From positions 15,066,001 to 15,130,000 of the forward strand of contig OZ316897.1 in NCBI GenBank assembly GCA_973895155.1: 64,000 nt of DNA, given 5' to 3'. Positions within the stretch are counted from its first letter, which is position 1, and every line of letters begins with the position of its first letter. The notes beneath the pieces are model-generated. The model was not told the origin of the DNA and made no database searches. It saw only the letters and a program-made list of their open reading frames with translations. The translations under genes and the position numbers were made by a program. Below are positions 33,067 through 46,391 of the stretch, one piece after another. Source of the DNA: Marsupella aquatica. Taxonomy: Eukaryota > Marchantiophyta.

Positions 33067-36000
33067 TCATGGACAGCCCAACTCATAATACAAAAAATTA
33101 GGCATGTCAAAGTTATGGCCAAGGACATAAAATGCTTTTTAAGACTGGGATAAAATTGTGACACCCTACCTACATAAGCGCCCCATAAGGATAGTAAGTC
33201 CAAAAACTTTCAGCCATAAGACCTTATGGAAGTGTTGTGACTCCCTGATGACTACCAAACTCATACTCAACAGCATTTTGGCATATAGTCTGGTCATATG
33301 CCATTAATAAAGTCACCGGTGTCAAACCTTAGTTATGGACTAAAAAGGTATGGACTACCAAATTCATAGTCCATAACTTTTTGGCATATAGACTAGTCAT
33401 ATGTCATGACCAAAAGTCATGGTTCTCAAACCTCAAAATTTGATAGACCTTAATTTAGGTAAGAACAGAAAAAGTGATACCTTCTTGGGATATAGATTAG
33501 TCATATGCTAACTATAAGTCACTGTAGTGGCTAGTGAAAAATAAACAAAAAACACTTTCACGTAACCCTGTGAAAAAGCTATGGCTGCAACTTTGAACCT
33601 TGAGTTTGAGATGCCACAGTAAATCATTCAAAGAAATTCGTGATTAGAACCAAAATAGAACCTCTCAAAAATAGTCGCCTGGGCAAAAAGTATGAAGGCA
33701 GTTTTGAGAAATGGGGAGTAACAGGTCCAAATGTGCCAAAGTTTGGAATATAAAGCCTGGATATAGACCAAGGGATTTGCAAAGCTCAGATGGACTTGGC
33801 ACAAAACCATAACAAGACTTGAGTAATTCTTTCTTCACAAACTTGGGATGAAATTGTTACCTGTAAATGGGAAAGGACTCCTGACCCATTTGCAGTAGGA
33901 TTCAATTAGTTAACGCCATAATGGTAAATTGTTGCTCATGGCCAAACTACTCATGGCATTCCTCACAAAAGTGAAGCATCCTTTTCAAAAGTGATAATTC
34001 ATCACCCATGCCCAAACTACTAAGGGGCAGCCTTCACATAAGTGATATTGGCCAGTAAAAAGTTTCATTTCATCAAAGTTATACAAGAGTCAGTGAACCA
34101 AAATCTATTTGATAAAAGGTTGAATTGGTATTCTAAAATTTGATCTTGACTAAGTAATCAACGTATAGTATGCGGGGTTCAACAACACAATGACAAATGG
34201 GACACAGGGTTGCATATGAACCCTAGTGCACTTCAAATAGTTTATGGTACAAAATTTGCACAAAACCAAATTTCGAAAGGGACCATATTAGTATATGCTT
34301 AAATAAAGTAACTTTTTCCTATTTAACCAAGTTACCATGCAAATCAAGATAACTTTCACAATGAATAATGGTTAGCCAAGCAGTGAAGCAGCCAAGCTAC
34401 CACGCAAATGAAAACAACACTTCCCAATTAATAATCGTTAACAAGCTATCACTTCGGTAGACGAGACCTGACTGTCCGGCTCGAATAAAGACTACACGTT
34501 CATAATTATGACAATACTGCGTGACAATACTGCGTGACACTCTTCAAGTCACACGTGCGTATGAGAAACATCATCCGTCGATAAAGGGATCCACGGCCTT
34601 AATTTAACAATCCGTTTCACTTACGCTTTCCTCTGTGTCGCTCTGGAAGATGCCTTACTATAATAGCAGTACTTTAGTAGTACTGTATCGTACGTTGGTA
34701 GTATATGAACGTATATTTGTCGCACTGTTATGGTGTCAGCGTATATCCCTGTATGTTGATTTGATGCTATTTAATGTCTCAGCCAACTAATTGCCAAACG
34801 TGTAATGGTATCTGGTCAACCCTTACAAAATACTGATTATTTTCTTAGCTAAAGATAGGAGAAATTTTATTAGTTTGTAGGTCCCTACACTCTCCCTTGA
34901 ACGCAACGCCAGTATAAAACAATTGTGGGCCATAAGAGACTCAATTCAAATAATTCGCCCAGGGTGCTGTCCTCCAGTTTTGACTATGTGATCATTTCTT
35001 GTACCTTCAGGTCTTGTGTTCCAATGTTATTTGATTGGTGGTGACTTTGGGTTTGAATATTGGCTTTGTTATAAGATTCATGAATTTTTACTGTTTATGT
35101 TCATAGTAGAATAGTTTTAAAACTCAAACAGATTGTCCACCTCAAAAGCAACATCAATATTCAAACACCCAAACTTGTGTTAAAAGAATGGTGTGTTTGA
35201 GTTTAAATTTTGTTTTGTCACGGGATCCAAATTTTCCATTTTCAACACAACACCATGGCGCTGTGTGTGGGGGAAGACCTTAGAGTTAGAAGTCATTTAT
35301 TTGAATGGACTGGCAAAAGTTGGAGAGGAGAATGACAAACCCAAAAGCCCCTTCCCAAAGTGGAGGCCAACTGTACTTACAACAAAGGAAACGTCAAAGG
35401 ACCCCAACAACATAAACTGGTTCATGAGTACATTTTGATTTAGTAAGCAAAAATGCTAAGGCTAGTAACTAATGAATACAAAAGCATTAACAAATTTGGA
35501 TTCAGCATCTTAATTTACAATAGAAGAATGAAAGGGTCAGTGAAAATTTACTACTAAAGGTATATACTCAAGTACCGGGTCACCTAAGTTACCTTTCAAG
35601 TGAAAAAATTCAAAAATAAGAATGAATGAAACAATACATGGAATCATAGAAGAGTATTAAATTTAGTTTATTGTCATCGTGTCTGCTGTTTTACTATCGA
35701 GTGTCGTAAACCAAAAAATGATACTTTGAGTACAATCACAAATAATGCACCAGATTTGTTTGTGGTGCTAATATGAGATTTTGTAAGCGGGATAAATCAT
35801 TTTTTTGTTGTATCTAAACAGTTTTCTTTGTGTTTGATGCCAAAAATGGAAGTTGGATCCTTGCATAAACTGCCAGAAATAAGTTGCCCTCTACAGGGAT
35901 GCTTTAAACGGAGACGAGTTGATAAGGAAGGGCTACAACATCTCAGGCCTTTTTCTCCCCAAAAATTCACTTCTTCTGTCACACCCCAATCTAACCAAAG

Positions 36001-36788
36001 AGTGGCAGCTGTATGGTCACAGATGCGCAATCTGTGGAGCCACCAAAATCAGAAATACCCTCAAAATATGATGACAATTGATGGTATAAATGTGTGCATG
36101 ATCACTTGAATATAAATGAATTAAATCTCGATTGAACTTAATTAGTGAGAGTGACTTTAACACATGTAACATACCCTAGTGGTCTGTCCGTCCATGTGGA
36201 AGTGTCAGTTTAAACTCCGGCCTGGATCCAACCACTCATCTTATTACCATGACCATCTAAACCCTATGTCCTCAGCATTGGATTTACCCTATTATTTCCT
36301 AGATCATTGCTATCTTCCACAATAAAACTCTAGACACCATATTAGTTTGTCGACCATTACTATTGCTTTTTGGTTTGGAATGCATACTTTACAACCAGTA
36401 AAATGCAATACAGGAAGCAGGCCGGGGGCACTGATCCAGAACAAACACATCACTGATCCAAAACAAACACATGAGCTTGAATGCACATTCTTTGAAATAT
36501 TGATAGCGGGCAATGCTCTGATGGAGGGTCCTGGTGCACATCTCCTGAAAAAATATTGGTATAGTGCACTCCAATCAAGCAGGAAAGTATATAGATGCCT
36601 CGGAAAACCATACCAATAGCCGGCCTGGCTCTAATGAAGGGTGCTGCTTCAGATGCACATTTCAGGGTGCTGATACCTGAAATGGCCTGCATATTTTTCA
36701 AGCCCACCTTTGTTTGGAATATCTTCATTATTTATTTTCTGAAACAACCTGATTACGACTACAGTAGGCATACCTCAGCGCAGCATTG
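33067..36788. other. 3.7-kb stretch without a recognisable gene
   Basis: The left part (33100-33540) has a loose direct repeat around TTTTGGCATATAGACTAGTC and CATATGCC. A perfect 13-bp tandem pair (GACAATACTGCGT) lies at 34510-34535. A 20-bp near-perfect tandem pair (ACTGATCCARAACAAACACA) lies at about 36431-36470. GTCAGTTTAAACTCCGG near 36206 resembles a pol III B box. No transposon protein, LTR ends or conserved exon was identified. Confidence 0.35.
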
Positions 36789-36972
36789 TGAAAAGACAGT
36801 TATGAAAGACACGGAAAGGTTGAGAGGCCCTGAAAAGACAGTTATGAAAGCAACGGAAAGATTGAGAGGCCATTGATGAAGTGTGAAATGTACGGAAAGA
36901 TTGAGAAGCCATCGATGAAGTGTGAAATGTACGGAAAGATTGTGAAGCCATCGATGAAGTGTCGGAAAGATG
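36789..36972. repeat. Compound tandem array: 42-bp x 2, then 39-bp x 2.5
   Basis: Units of 42 bp lie at 36789-36830 and 36831-36872 (AAAAGACAGTTATGAAAG, then ACGGAAAGRTTGAGAGGCC). They pass directly into 39-bp units at 36873-36911, 36912-36950 and 36951-36972 (TCGATGAAGTGTGAAATGTA, then CGGAAAGATTG). Both unit types share ACGGAAAGATTG, so the second probably derives from the first by partial replacement. Both lengths are multiples of three, but no long frame runs through the whole array. Confidence 0.85.
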
Positions 36973-39259
36973 AACAACTCAGAAAGAATCGTAAAGATGG
37001 ACAGTGCACGCGAGACGATCGAGAAAGCGGGCCCCACAAGGAAGAAAGCGACTGCGCAGTTCCATCGAGGCCTATTTTTACCGCCTACGTAACAAATCCA
37101 GTCCGGCACTCCGATCGATAAGCTACTTTCCGCCGTTCACTGAATAGATCGACGATTCAGATGGAGACAAAATACAAACTTCCCGACGCGGTAATTTACC
37201 ATTCCACCCGCGTGAAAACTTTCTATGCGGTTCTACTTTTACCTTAGGCGAGAGATTAATTTAGAACCGTTCTGTACGGAATACATCCTCTGTTGAATAA
37301 TTATACGGTTACATGTCTGACAGTGTCATAGAGGATGCAAGGCGCCAGCAGAGTGATCGTACGCAATGTACAAGTGACAGTGTACATGGTGTACGCAATG
37401 ACAGTGTAGGGAAGTCCTGTAGGATGTAAAGGATCGGTACAGTACCGTGTGTACCGATACAGGTTACGGCGGCGTACTCACTTTTGTTTGAGCTTCTCGT
37501 TGCTGCTTGTTGTGATTGTTCTTGTTGTTGTAACCAAATTCGAGCCCACCTTCCCAACGCTCCCACAACGACTTGCACCAACCCAGATCGACTTCCAGGC
37601 CACCACTTTACACGCCTGAGATGCAGCAATTCAGTTGAGCCGTATGCTCAATTGAGTATGGGACCAATATCTCAATATCTGGTTGTGCCCAGTGGAGGAG
37701 CGGTGAAGTACGAGTTTTTGTTTGTCACATGCACATGACAACTCGTTTCAGTATGTTTGAATTCAGCGAAGTTACAGTTTTGATCTTGATGAAACTGCAG
37801 TGTGAGCTGGAAATGAATCAGCCGTTAGGATGTATTCTGATTGTTGTCCTCAGGTTTTGTTTGCCCTTCCTTACCTAGATTTTCGGAAACATTGATTGAG
37901 CTGGTTGGAATGAACGAACTCAAAGTTTTTCTTTAAACTCAAAGTTTTTCTTTAAATTTTCCTGAAGTATCGAGATTTTGGGCTCGTATGACGAAAAGGA
38001 ATGGAAAGAAACGGGCGAGGACATGAACATGGTAAGCTGGACGGACAGTGTTACAGCTGTGAATATGGTTAAATCTTGTTCCAGTGTAAAAGTCGTATTT
38101 CAACCATGGATGGGATCATGGTAGATCTGAGTTATGGTTCGCACAAAACTTGTCCAATTCTGTTTTGGCTGGACAAGGTTTGGGGAGTCAGATTAGTACC
38201 GTTTGTGTAGTGAACTGGGCTAGTGAACTGGGCCAGATCTGAAAATGCAACAGTACTGTATTTACTCGGTGGTTTTGTGAACAGGACGCTGCTCTGTCAA
38301 TTGCTTAACGGTAGCATGTCCAGACTGAGTGCCCGTCAAGTTCCATGCATTGTTGTTTCCGTTGACCACGGCAATGTGGTGGTTTCAACCTAACCTTTTC
38401 TATTACAGTGTCTCAAATTTGAACTAAAGCGATCATGGTCAACCTTGTTTAATGAGGGAAAGCTTTTCGGTGAGTAGACCAAGATTTTGAATGGCATCGC
38501 AAGGCAAAATGATAATCCAGACTTTTGGAAGATCAACGAGAAATTAAAATCTCGGCTCAGTCCTTATACTCTAGAATTTCAATCGTAAGAGGGATTTGAC
38601 AGTGGAACTTAGAGCGCAATTGGTTCTCCTTAGTGCATAGTTATAGTTATTTTTTGGAGCTTCAGTTAAAGACCGGAAGTTTCCTGCCAAGCGCAAGTGT
38701 GGAACCAGTCGAAAACATTAACCAAAGACTGGCACAATTATTAAATATTTTATCTGATCCTTAACGGATGAAATCAGTCAACTACCCAAAAACGGGAGAA
38801 GACAATTTCGAAGACGCCCCTCTTACCTTTGGCCCTTGTTGTTGGTAGACCGTGTTAGATTCACAATTGACCAGAAATGTGGAAATCTGTTCTTTGACAT
38901 GTGGATTGTGTATGAGCCTCCGAATTGAGCGACCCTCTACTTGTGTGCAAGATCTTGCGCTACCTTATAGAAAGAAATGCCACGAGGACGTAAACTCATC
39001 GACTCTTGAGTTGACGGGCGCAGTCAAATAGTTGTTTGCCGCTCTACGAACCATTTTCGGGCTTCAGTGCAAAGCAACCAACTGCGAAAGACAGAGTTAA
39101 TGGAAAATTCCTCCGCTTCAGGAAACACGCGCCACGCAGATTCGACTCAATTCTAAAGTTCCACCGGGCACTTCAACTCATCCCAAACTGATACAGCACC
39201 CGACACACTTGCATACATTCCTGTGTCATGCTTCTTGAATACTTACACACTCTTTCCAT
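36973..39259. other. 2.3-kb stretch without a recognisable gene
   Basis: Two short perfect direct duplications are visible: 19 bp at 37919-37956 (CTCAAAGTTTTTCTTTAAA) and 13 bp at 38208-38233 (TAGTGAACTGGGC). No conserved coding signal was recognised. Confidence 0.35.
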
Positions 39260-40410
39260 CTCCCTCACAGAAAAGAGAAAAAGTGCAGTTCTATCTTCAC
39301 AACGACCAACTCTATGTTGATTGATAGCGGACCACGTTACTAGAAAATTGCAATGGACAGCCGACACTTTACTGTGGATAGTGAGTGACAAGCTGCCCAT
39401 GGCAACTTTGCGGCAATGTGATTCACCATAAATTCACCCAGGATACACACTCTTTCCATTGTCTTTGCCCACCCAGATCTAACACATGGAAGTCGTGCTT
39501 GTCGGTGCTCCCGTCTTAAGGCCGACGCAAGTTCTTCACATCTCCCTCACGGAATGGAGAAAAAGTTCTATCTTCACAACGACCAACTTTATGTTGAGTA
39601 ATAGCGACCTCCCTGCCGAGTGATAGCGAACCACATTACCACAAAGTTGCCATGGACAGCCGACACTTAATGTGAATAATGAGTGACAAGCTGCCCATGG
39701 AAACGTTGCGGCAATGTGATTCCACATAAATTCGTCCAGGATGCACGGAAGCAAGTAGTCCAACAAGGCTTTAGCGAACCACATTACCACGAAGTTGCCA
39801 TGGACAGCGACACTTAATGTGTATAGTGAGTGACAAGCTGCCCATGGAAACTTTGCGGCAATGTGATACAACATAAAATTCAACCACGATGCACGGAAGC
39901 AGGCTGTCCAACAAGGAAAACGTTCTAATGAATATGAATCTTGTAGAAGAAACCTAGCAACACACAACAAGGTTCTTCACATCTCCCTCACGGCATGGAG
40001 AAAAACTGCACTTCTATCTTTACGACGACCAACTCTATACTGGGTGATAGAGAACCACATTACTCCAAGGTTGTCATTGCAAGCTAACACTTTACTGTGG
40101 ACAGTGAGTGACAAGCTGCCAATGACAACTTTGGGGCAATGTGATTCCAATCAATTCATCGAAAAGTGCACGGAAACAGGTTGTCCAACAAAGGAAACCC
40201 TCACGGCATTGGAGAAAAACTGCACTTCTATCTTTACAACGACCAACTCTATATTGAGTGATAGCGAACCACATTACTCCAAGGTTGTCATTGCAAGCTA
40301 ACACTTTACTGTGAACAGTGAGTGACAAGCTGCCAATGACAACTTTGGGGCAATGTGATTCCAATCAATTCATCGAGGATGCACGGAAGCAGGTTGTCCA
40401 ACAAAGGAAA
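39260..40410. repeat. Tandem array of about 215-bp units, five copies
   Basis: Each full unit starts CTCCCTCACGG..GGAGAAAAA and contains ACGACCAACTCTATNTTGA, AGTGAGTGACAAGCTGCC, GGCAATGTGATTC and CACGGAAGCAGGTTGTCC in order. Units: about 39260-39450 (truncated), 39542-39771, 39773-39918 (lacks the first third), 39983-40197 and 40198-40410. The last two are nearly identical over 215 bp while the first three are more diverged, so the array grew at its right end most recently. Minus-strand open frames through it are a by-product of the repeat. Confidence 0.9.
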
Positions 40411-40755
40411 CGTACGAATAGATATGAACCTTGTAAAAGAAAACTAGCAACACACAACAAGTCATCCGTTCAATAACGTGGCGAGATCCTTGATTGAACT
40501 AAAAATGGCGCAACTGCATCACTTGTTTCTGCAATTACTATAATACCGATAGGCAACTAGTTATCAAGTGACACCAACTCTAGAAAAAGACCGTCAGGAA
40601 CCGAAACAACCCAGTACACAGATTGTAAGCGAATTAACAGCAGCAGAATGAACCAATTTCAAGCACGCATCGGCCAGAATCAGGTAGCATGAGCGTGCAA
40701 CCGAGACTCCAGGACTGTGTAATGTGCTTCCCCTTTCCGTCCTCGAGCAGAAAGT
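40411..40755. other. Spacer between two tandem arrays
   Basis: No gene or repeat was recognised, except a last relic of the array (AAACTAGCAACACACAACAA) near 40440, which also occurs near 39950. Confidence 0.4.
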
Positions 40756-41095
40756 GAGAAATTCCTCGTTCAGTGGACCCGAAGGCACTCAACGAGGGCA
40801 AAGGCTTTACTCAACCGAATGTGAGAAACCAAACTACCCGGAATTCTAATCACAAACAACAATTGGGAGAAATTCTTGGGAGAAATTCCTAGTTCAGTGG
40901 ACCCGAAGGAACTCAACGAGGGCAAAGGCTTTACTCAACCAAATGTCCAAACGACCCGGAATTCTAATCACAAACAACAATTGGGAGAAGTTCCTAGTTC
41001 AGTGGACCCGAAGGCACCCCACAAGGGCAAACGCCTTACTCAACCAAATGTGAGAAATCAGCGACCCAGAATTCTAGTCAAAAACAACACTTAGG
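40756..41095. repeat. 106-123-bp tandem array, three units
   Basis: Units begin GAGAARTTCCT at 40756, 40879 and 40985. They share AGTTCAGTGGACCCGAAGG, GGCAAAGGCTTTACTCAACC and GACCCGGAATTCTAATCACA. The first has a short extra duplication (GGGAGAAATTC) near 40863-40880. No recognisable coding content. Confidence 0.9.
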
Positions 41096-42522
41096 AGGCA
41101 ATGATATCGAACAAACTGACCATTGAAGACAGTCAGGTGCTCTCTACCAAAGGGGAAGGGAATATTGCCGTCAGGAAAGGCAAGGGAAAGCTGCGAAAGC
41201 GGTAGAGTGGAGCCCATCAGCGAAGAGAATGAAAAAGGTGGGGAATCCAGTGTATAATTATGGGCGGAGCACAATGGCAAATTTGACACAGCAAGACTCA
41301 CTTATGGGCCAATGTTAAGGGCTTGCAACCTGCCATCAGGCCTCGTTGGTGACCTTCTTACGAAATAAGCAGCGAAATGTATGGCGACCTTAGCTTCTGT
41401 AGAAGCTTAATGCCTTTGTGAATTTTCTCTTCGTAATTATCTCCTTCTAGAAGAATGCCACCTGGAGATTCGGATTCGAGAAGTATGAGAGTGACATTTG
41501 ATTCGATATTATTTTATGATACTCTATAAATAATTAAAACATAAATCTCTTGGCCCTTTATGATGGATTTATGATGTATGAATTCTCTAATACAATGGCG
41601 CCTCTGAATTTGAGCTATAGTCCTCATTTTGGGCCTATAATACCCAGTTACCAGGGGTAACTATATACTTCACGCCCTTGATGATTTGTCTCTTTGAAAT
41701 TTTCAGGGCAATATTGGAGAAAATGCAATACAAGATTTGGATCAACTCCTCATGAATATATTTTACTAAAATTTGTAAAACTAAAATAGAGTAGGGCCTT
41801 AAGTATATTAAGTTCCTGTTACGATAGCATTATGGGCTTTACTTTATATGAAGTGCGTTCAATGATTTTTTTCTTTGCAAAGTCCAGATTTAGATAGGGG
41901 CAATATTAAGCTTCCCCTCTAGTTTTACTAAAATTACTAAACATAAAAATCTCTTAGGATTAAGTGTATGCATCCCTTCTTACAAGATCATTACTCTATA
42001 CATCAAGACTCTCACCCAGTCATATTCCTGTTGCTTCCTATGGTTGGGAGCCAGAGCAGAGCAGATCGGGTTTAAATCCAATCCCCTAACCCTCTCTCTC
42101 CTTGCCACTCCTCCTGTTGAGGAAAGAAAAGACAAAAATCAGATGCAAGGTGTTGTCAATGTAGAATGTGTTGTTTGACACAAAAGATTATGGACAAAAG
42201 GTATTGGGAACCAATGTGCTGGAAAGTAAAATAACCTTGGGGGGACTCAGGCAAAAAGAAAACTCCATGCAAACAGAAAAATATATACTTCTGATAATAG
42301 TAAAGAAATTTAAATGGGACTCTGGTCGCCATTCCAAATGAGACTCTGGTCGCCAGATCCAATGGTATCCCTTGAATCTGGGAAGATCTAACAATTAAAA
42401 TGAGACATGTCAAACCATACCTCCCATTGTCATAAGTGATTTGCCCTGTTATAACACTCCCACCAGCCTGCCAAAGAGAATACCAGAGAGAGTTTAATGC
42501 AGGCTTTGCTCAAAAGGTCTCC
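41096..42522. other. Gene-free AT-rich stretch left of the CACTA element
   Basis: A diverged repeat of about 170 bp is suggested by similar words near 41680-41770 and 41850-41960 (GGGCAATATT, TTTTACTAAAATT). No gene was recognised. Confidence 0.35.
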
Positions 42523-42525
42523 CAC

Positions 42526-44764
42526 CACTACTAGAAATAGGGGTGGATTATGACCACATGTCTTAGGACTTGAGTGACCCGAGTTTAAATAAGTGACTCC
42601 AAATGATATGGAGTCACTTTGATGACTTCACAAATGACTAATGGAGTAGAAACATCTCTTAGTCAATAAGAATGACTCTGCCCATGATCCATCAAGCAAT
42701 CTTCCTCTGCGTGGGGGCCATCAATTGGCAAGGGAGCAAAAACTACCCAGGCAACCAAACAAAGAGGGGTAGTGCGCCCAGAAACGGAACAAAGAAATGC
42801 TAGTCAAGCCAAGGGACCCTATAACCCCACCTGAGTTGGACAATATTAAAACCCCTACAATGAGTACTCGTAGTCTGTTTGTTTCTATGAGTGGTCCTAG
42901 GCTGTTTGTTTCAATGAGTGGTGTAAAATCTTTGCCTGATCCCGATGTGAATTATGTTGTCCTTACTAGTGTTCATGTCATTCCAGCCAATAAGCTTATA
43001 GTCCAAGACGTAAGAGTACCTAACACGAAATTATACTAATTGCTCTTCTCATTGACATAGTCTGAAAAATGGCCCTGACCATAGTGGTTCATCAGCCCCG
43101 GGTTGGAATAGTTGTCACTCATCAGCATCATCGGAATTCAAAGCAAGAGGGCTCTTTGATATTCTCCCGCGGTCCAAGTGCATCCTGGAGTTGTGCAATC
43201 GCCCCCCCAAGTTATTTCCTTTTCCTCTCAGAATGACAGACATCCATCATCATACTCAGGTGGGTTTCCATGCTGCACAAGACAACCCATCCGGGTAAGC
43301 GCCCCAAGAACTGAGAGTACGCCGGTTGCTTTGTTTTTCTCTTTCCATATACTAGAGCACATCTCCATGAGCATCATGACCGGTCCGGGCTTCCTTTAAT
43401 TGTGCATTTTCAGAGCCACAATGATCGCTTCATACAATGTTCCCATCGGTGTCATCAGTGTGTCAACATGATGCACCAGTTGCTTAACTTCTCTCCACCT
43501 AGCAGTGACAGTGGCGAAGGTGAAAAACAAGTGTTCAGTGTACTCTACTTCACCCTAAAATTAAGAAGCCTTTCTCAGAGTAGGATCATTTTCTGCTCAA
43601 GAACAAATCAACTGTGCTAAGTGTGGCTTCCATGAAATTCCTATCTATTCCTCAACACATGTGTCTCCTACAAATGTGCGTAGTATTTTCTTCTCTTGGC
43701 CAGTGGGGTTCTTCAGGTTGCAGTCTTGACAGATTTTCTGCCGTAATTGAAATGCTCATGTGTTGAATGTTGCCCCCCACAAACACGGTTGCTGGTGTGT
43801 ACAAATCACGACAACACTTTGGACCCATTTTGCGAGCCCAAATTCTTTGCAAACAACAAAGGAAACAAATTAGGAAAACTCTTGTTACAAAAGGAAGGAC
43901 CGATGATCACCGCATAGCTTACAAAGCAATAGGGTTTCTGTCCAATGTTGTCATGAGGTTTTCATCCCCAGGAAGGAACCCTCATGTGGTTCAAATGCAA
44001 CTACTGGTGCAAAATTATGGATTTAAATCAATTAATTAAGGCAATAGTGGATCAAATTGCAGGTTGTCAACATCCATATCTTTCTTGTTGCTTAATCAAA
44101 TCCTGTTTTGTAAAATGCATTAGAAAGATCTCTTTATGGCAAGTAAATTTGGTCTAAGGACTTTAAAATTGGATAAGTATTAAGAAAGATATAGACAGTA
44201 TCATTGGACCTATGAGTCAATCCACAACAGTTTCATAGAAGTTCAAATGAGGAGAGTCATTTGTTATGACTAATGGAGTCTGGTGTTTTACAACAAGGTG
44301 AATCTTTTGTAATTACTAGTGGAGTCATTGTTATGACTAGTGAAGTGACTTTATACAAGAAGGTGAGTCACTGTATTGACTAGCCAAGTCAATTTTTTAC
44401 AAGAAGGTGAGTCATTTTGTAAGACTAGTGGAACCATTTGTTATGACCAGAGGAGTGGTGTTTTACAACAAGGCGAGTCATTTGTTATGACTAGTGGAGT
44501 GAATTGTTATGACCATGGCAGGCATAATTTGTTACAAGAAGGTGAGTCAGTTGGTAACGAAGTTATTTGTTACGACTTTGGAAGTGCAAAGTGTAATTGA
44601 ACATTACTTATGCAAGAGTCATTTAAATTTATGACTTGTTTTCAGTTGAGTGGCAAGACTTATAACTTGAGCCTTAGAAATGACTCAAGTGAAAGGAAGC
44701 CATAATTGAGTCATATATAAGCTAGTCTTAACTGAGGTCATCTTGGGAGTCGTTTCTACTAGTG
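42526..44764. mobile_element. CACTA (En/Spm) transposon, non-autonomous, with intact ends
   Basis: The left end reads CACTACTAGAAATAGGGG. The right end, reverse-complemented, reads CACTAGTAGAAACGACTCC, so 11 of the first 12 bases agree. A 3-bp target duplication CAC flanks it exactly (42523-42525 and 44765-44767), the size expected for this superfamily. Subterminal repeats are also typical: the right arm (about 44240-44600) has many copies of GAGTCATTTGTTATGACTAG-like units and the left arm (about 42570-42680) has related words in both orientations. The 2.24-kb length and absence of recognisable TnpA/TnpD coding sequence suggest an internally rearranged derivative that depends on enzymes from elsewhere. 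Confidence 0.8.
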
Positions 44765-45989
44765 CACCATTCCCTTTTATCGCAAACACAACAACCCAGC
44801 CCTGACTTTCCCCACTCTACTCTGGCACTCCTACACAGAACAAGTGGGTCAGATGAGGCCCTTGAACTGATCGCTATCCTGCCTGAACATTCCAAGATTG
44901 GATGTGAGCCCATTGATCCCACAGCTGCAAATGGTCATGGGCAAATTCAAATGTGTACATTGGTTTTGAACATGCAGACCAATGGGCTTCACTCTGGAGG
45001 CAAGACTTAATTTGAGACTTAACTCGAACATCCACACACCTTTTCCCACTTGGCTAAACCTTCAAATGATGGGGTGGTTTGGTGTGCACTACAGTGAATG
45101 CTCTTAACCTACTTGGTCCCACACAAAAAAATTAAAAAAAATCAAGTGAGAGCCCTCCATAAGAAAAACTCTTCTCCAGTACTCTATATTACCATTTTGC
45201 TAATCTGGTCTAGAATTTTAAGAATTCTTATTTATTGCTAAAACTGGTTTGACACTAAGTAAAAAAAAATGGTATTGTCACACAACTGAAGGTATTTACT
45301 CATACAGAGTAGCCAACCTAGTGACCACTGGAGATGGTCTAAAGGAGATTTTACAAGAATAATGAGGTCCATCTTTTTTGTGTGTATCTGAGATGCAAGC
45401 GTCCATTCAAATGTGGGAATGTCAGTCCAAACTTTACTTTGCATAAACTTGGGGGCACACGCAAAAACACTGGCAAATCCCATCCACAGCAAGAAAAGGA
45501 CCAATTTTCTGGAAAGGGACAAACAAAGTACAATGGAGTAAGAGCAAAAGAGGTTTTGAGATGACCAAAACCACACTTAAAGAGAGCAAAGCAAATTCCA
45601 AAATTAAACTTAACCTACTATCACTACCACTCCAGGTGTCAGTTGCACTACAGAAAGCTCAGGCAGTCACTATTCTCTATAGGGGGCCTCTACCCGAATT
45701 CCTCTTCAAGACCCTTCTATGCAATCAATGGACAAAGATTATTGACCTCTTTGTCTATGGAGCAAGGGCTATCCCTGCCCAAAAGTGATGCCCCTCATCC
45801 TGCCCTCTCTAAAAAAATTAAATAGCTTATAATTGTCCTCTGACTGGTTGACGAAGAGTAGCAACCTTTTCATCATAGCCTTGACAATTTTGCTGTTTTG
45901 ATACCCCCTCCCTAGTATGAAGAACATTTGTAATAGAGACACACATTTTGATTAGCTTGCCTCACAAGGAATGACCCAAATTAACTCGA
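44765..45989. other. Gene-free stretch between CACTA and Helitron-like elements
   Basis: No conserved coding signal was recognised. A minus-strand frame at 45238-45576 is hydrophobic but resembles no family I know and has no supporting context. Confidence 0.35.
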
Positions 45990-46214
45990 CTATAATTGGG
46001 GCCACACGACATCTTTTTCTCTAAAAGACATCTTGGGTGACCAGACCTCTGTTTTTAAATGACATCTTGGGCAACATCTTTTTTGGGCGACACCACAACT
46101 TTTTCTTCACAACATTTTGGGTGACACAACATCTTTTTCCTTAATGACATCTTGGGGAACATGATATATATTTTTTCACAACATCTTTTGTGCAAGGCAC
46201 GAGTATTGAGGTAG
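45990..46214 (+). mobile_element. Helitron-like 3' terminus with minisatellite, inverted copy
   Basis: Degenerate units (GACATCTTGGGYGACA, then ACATCTTTTTCTTAA) run to a hairpin TTGTGCAAGGCAC followed by GAGTATTGAG and GTAG, T. This is the same order and content as the minus strand of 6806-7235, including a shared CATGATATATATTTTTT-like segment. The expected CTAG terminus is GTAG here, one base changed. The copy is shorter, and a 5' end was not found. Confidence 0.45.
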
Positions 46215-46319
46215 TATTACATATTACTCTCAACTTGCTTTAAATCCTTGCAATTTTTAAATCCAAGACTACGGTATAGAAATACTGCAAAGAACAAAAG
46301 GCTTCACAAAAGGGAGAAA

Positions 46320-46391
46320 GGATCCTAAAGGCAAAGAAACTCAATAAAGGGGGACTGGATCCCAAAGGCAAGATACTCAATAAAGGGGGAA
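46320..46391. repeat. Short tandem duplication of about 37 bp
   Basis: GGATCCTAAAGGCAAAGAAA plus CTCAATAAAGGGGG is followed by GGATCCCAAAGGCAAGATAC plus TCAATAAAGGGGG. It lies about 0.6 kb upstream of the ETHE1 start. Confidence 0.75.

Noticed and set aside
39536-39970. 144-codon minus-strand frame with internal repeats (HIAA.FPWAACHSL)
   Set aside because: It reflects the 215-bp tandem array. The frame is not kept through the other units, and truncated units break it.
42797-43039. 80-codon frame inside the CACTA element as a possible transposase remnant
   Set aside because: I see no TnpA/TnpD-like motif, and it is too short to judge.
45238-45576. 112-codon hydrophobic frame on the minus strand
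   Set aside because: No family, no splice context, and it sits in transposon-rich DNA between two mobile elements.
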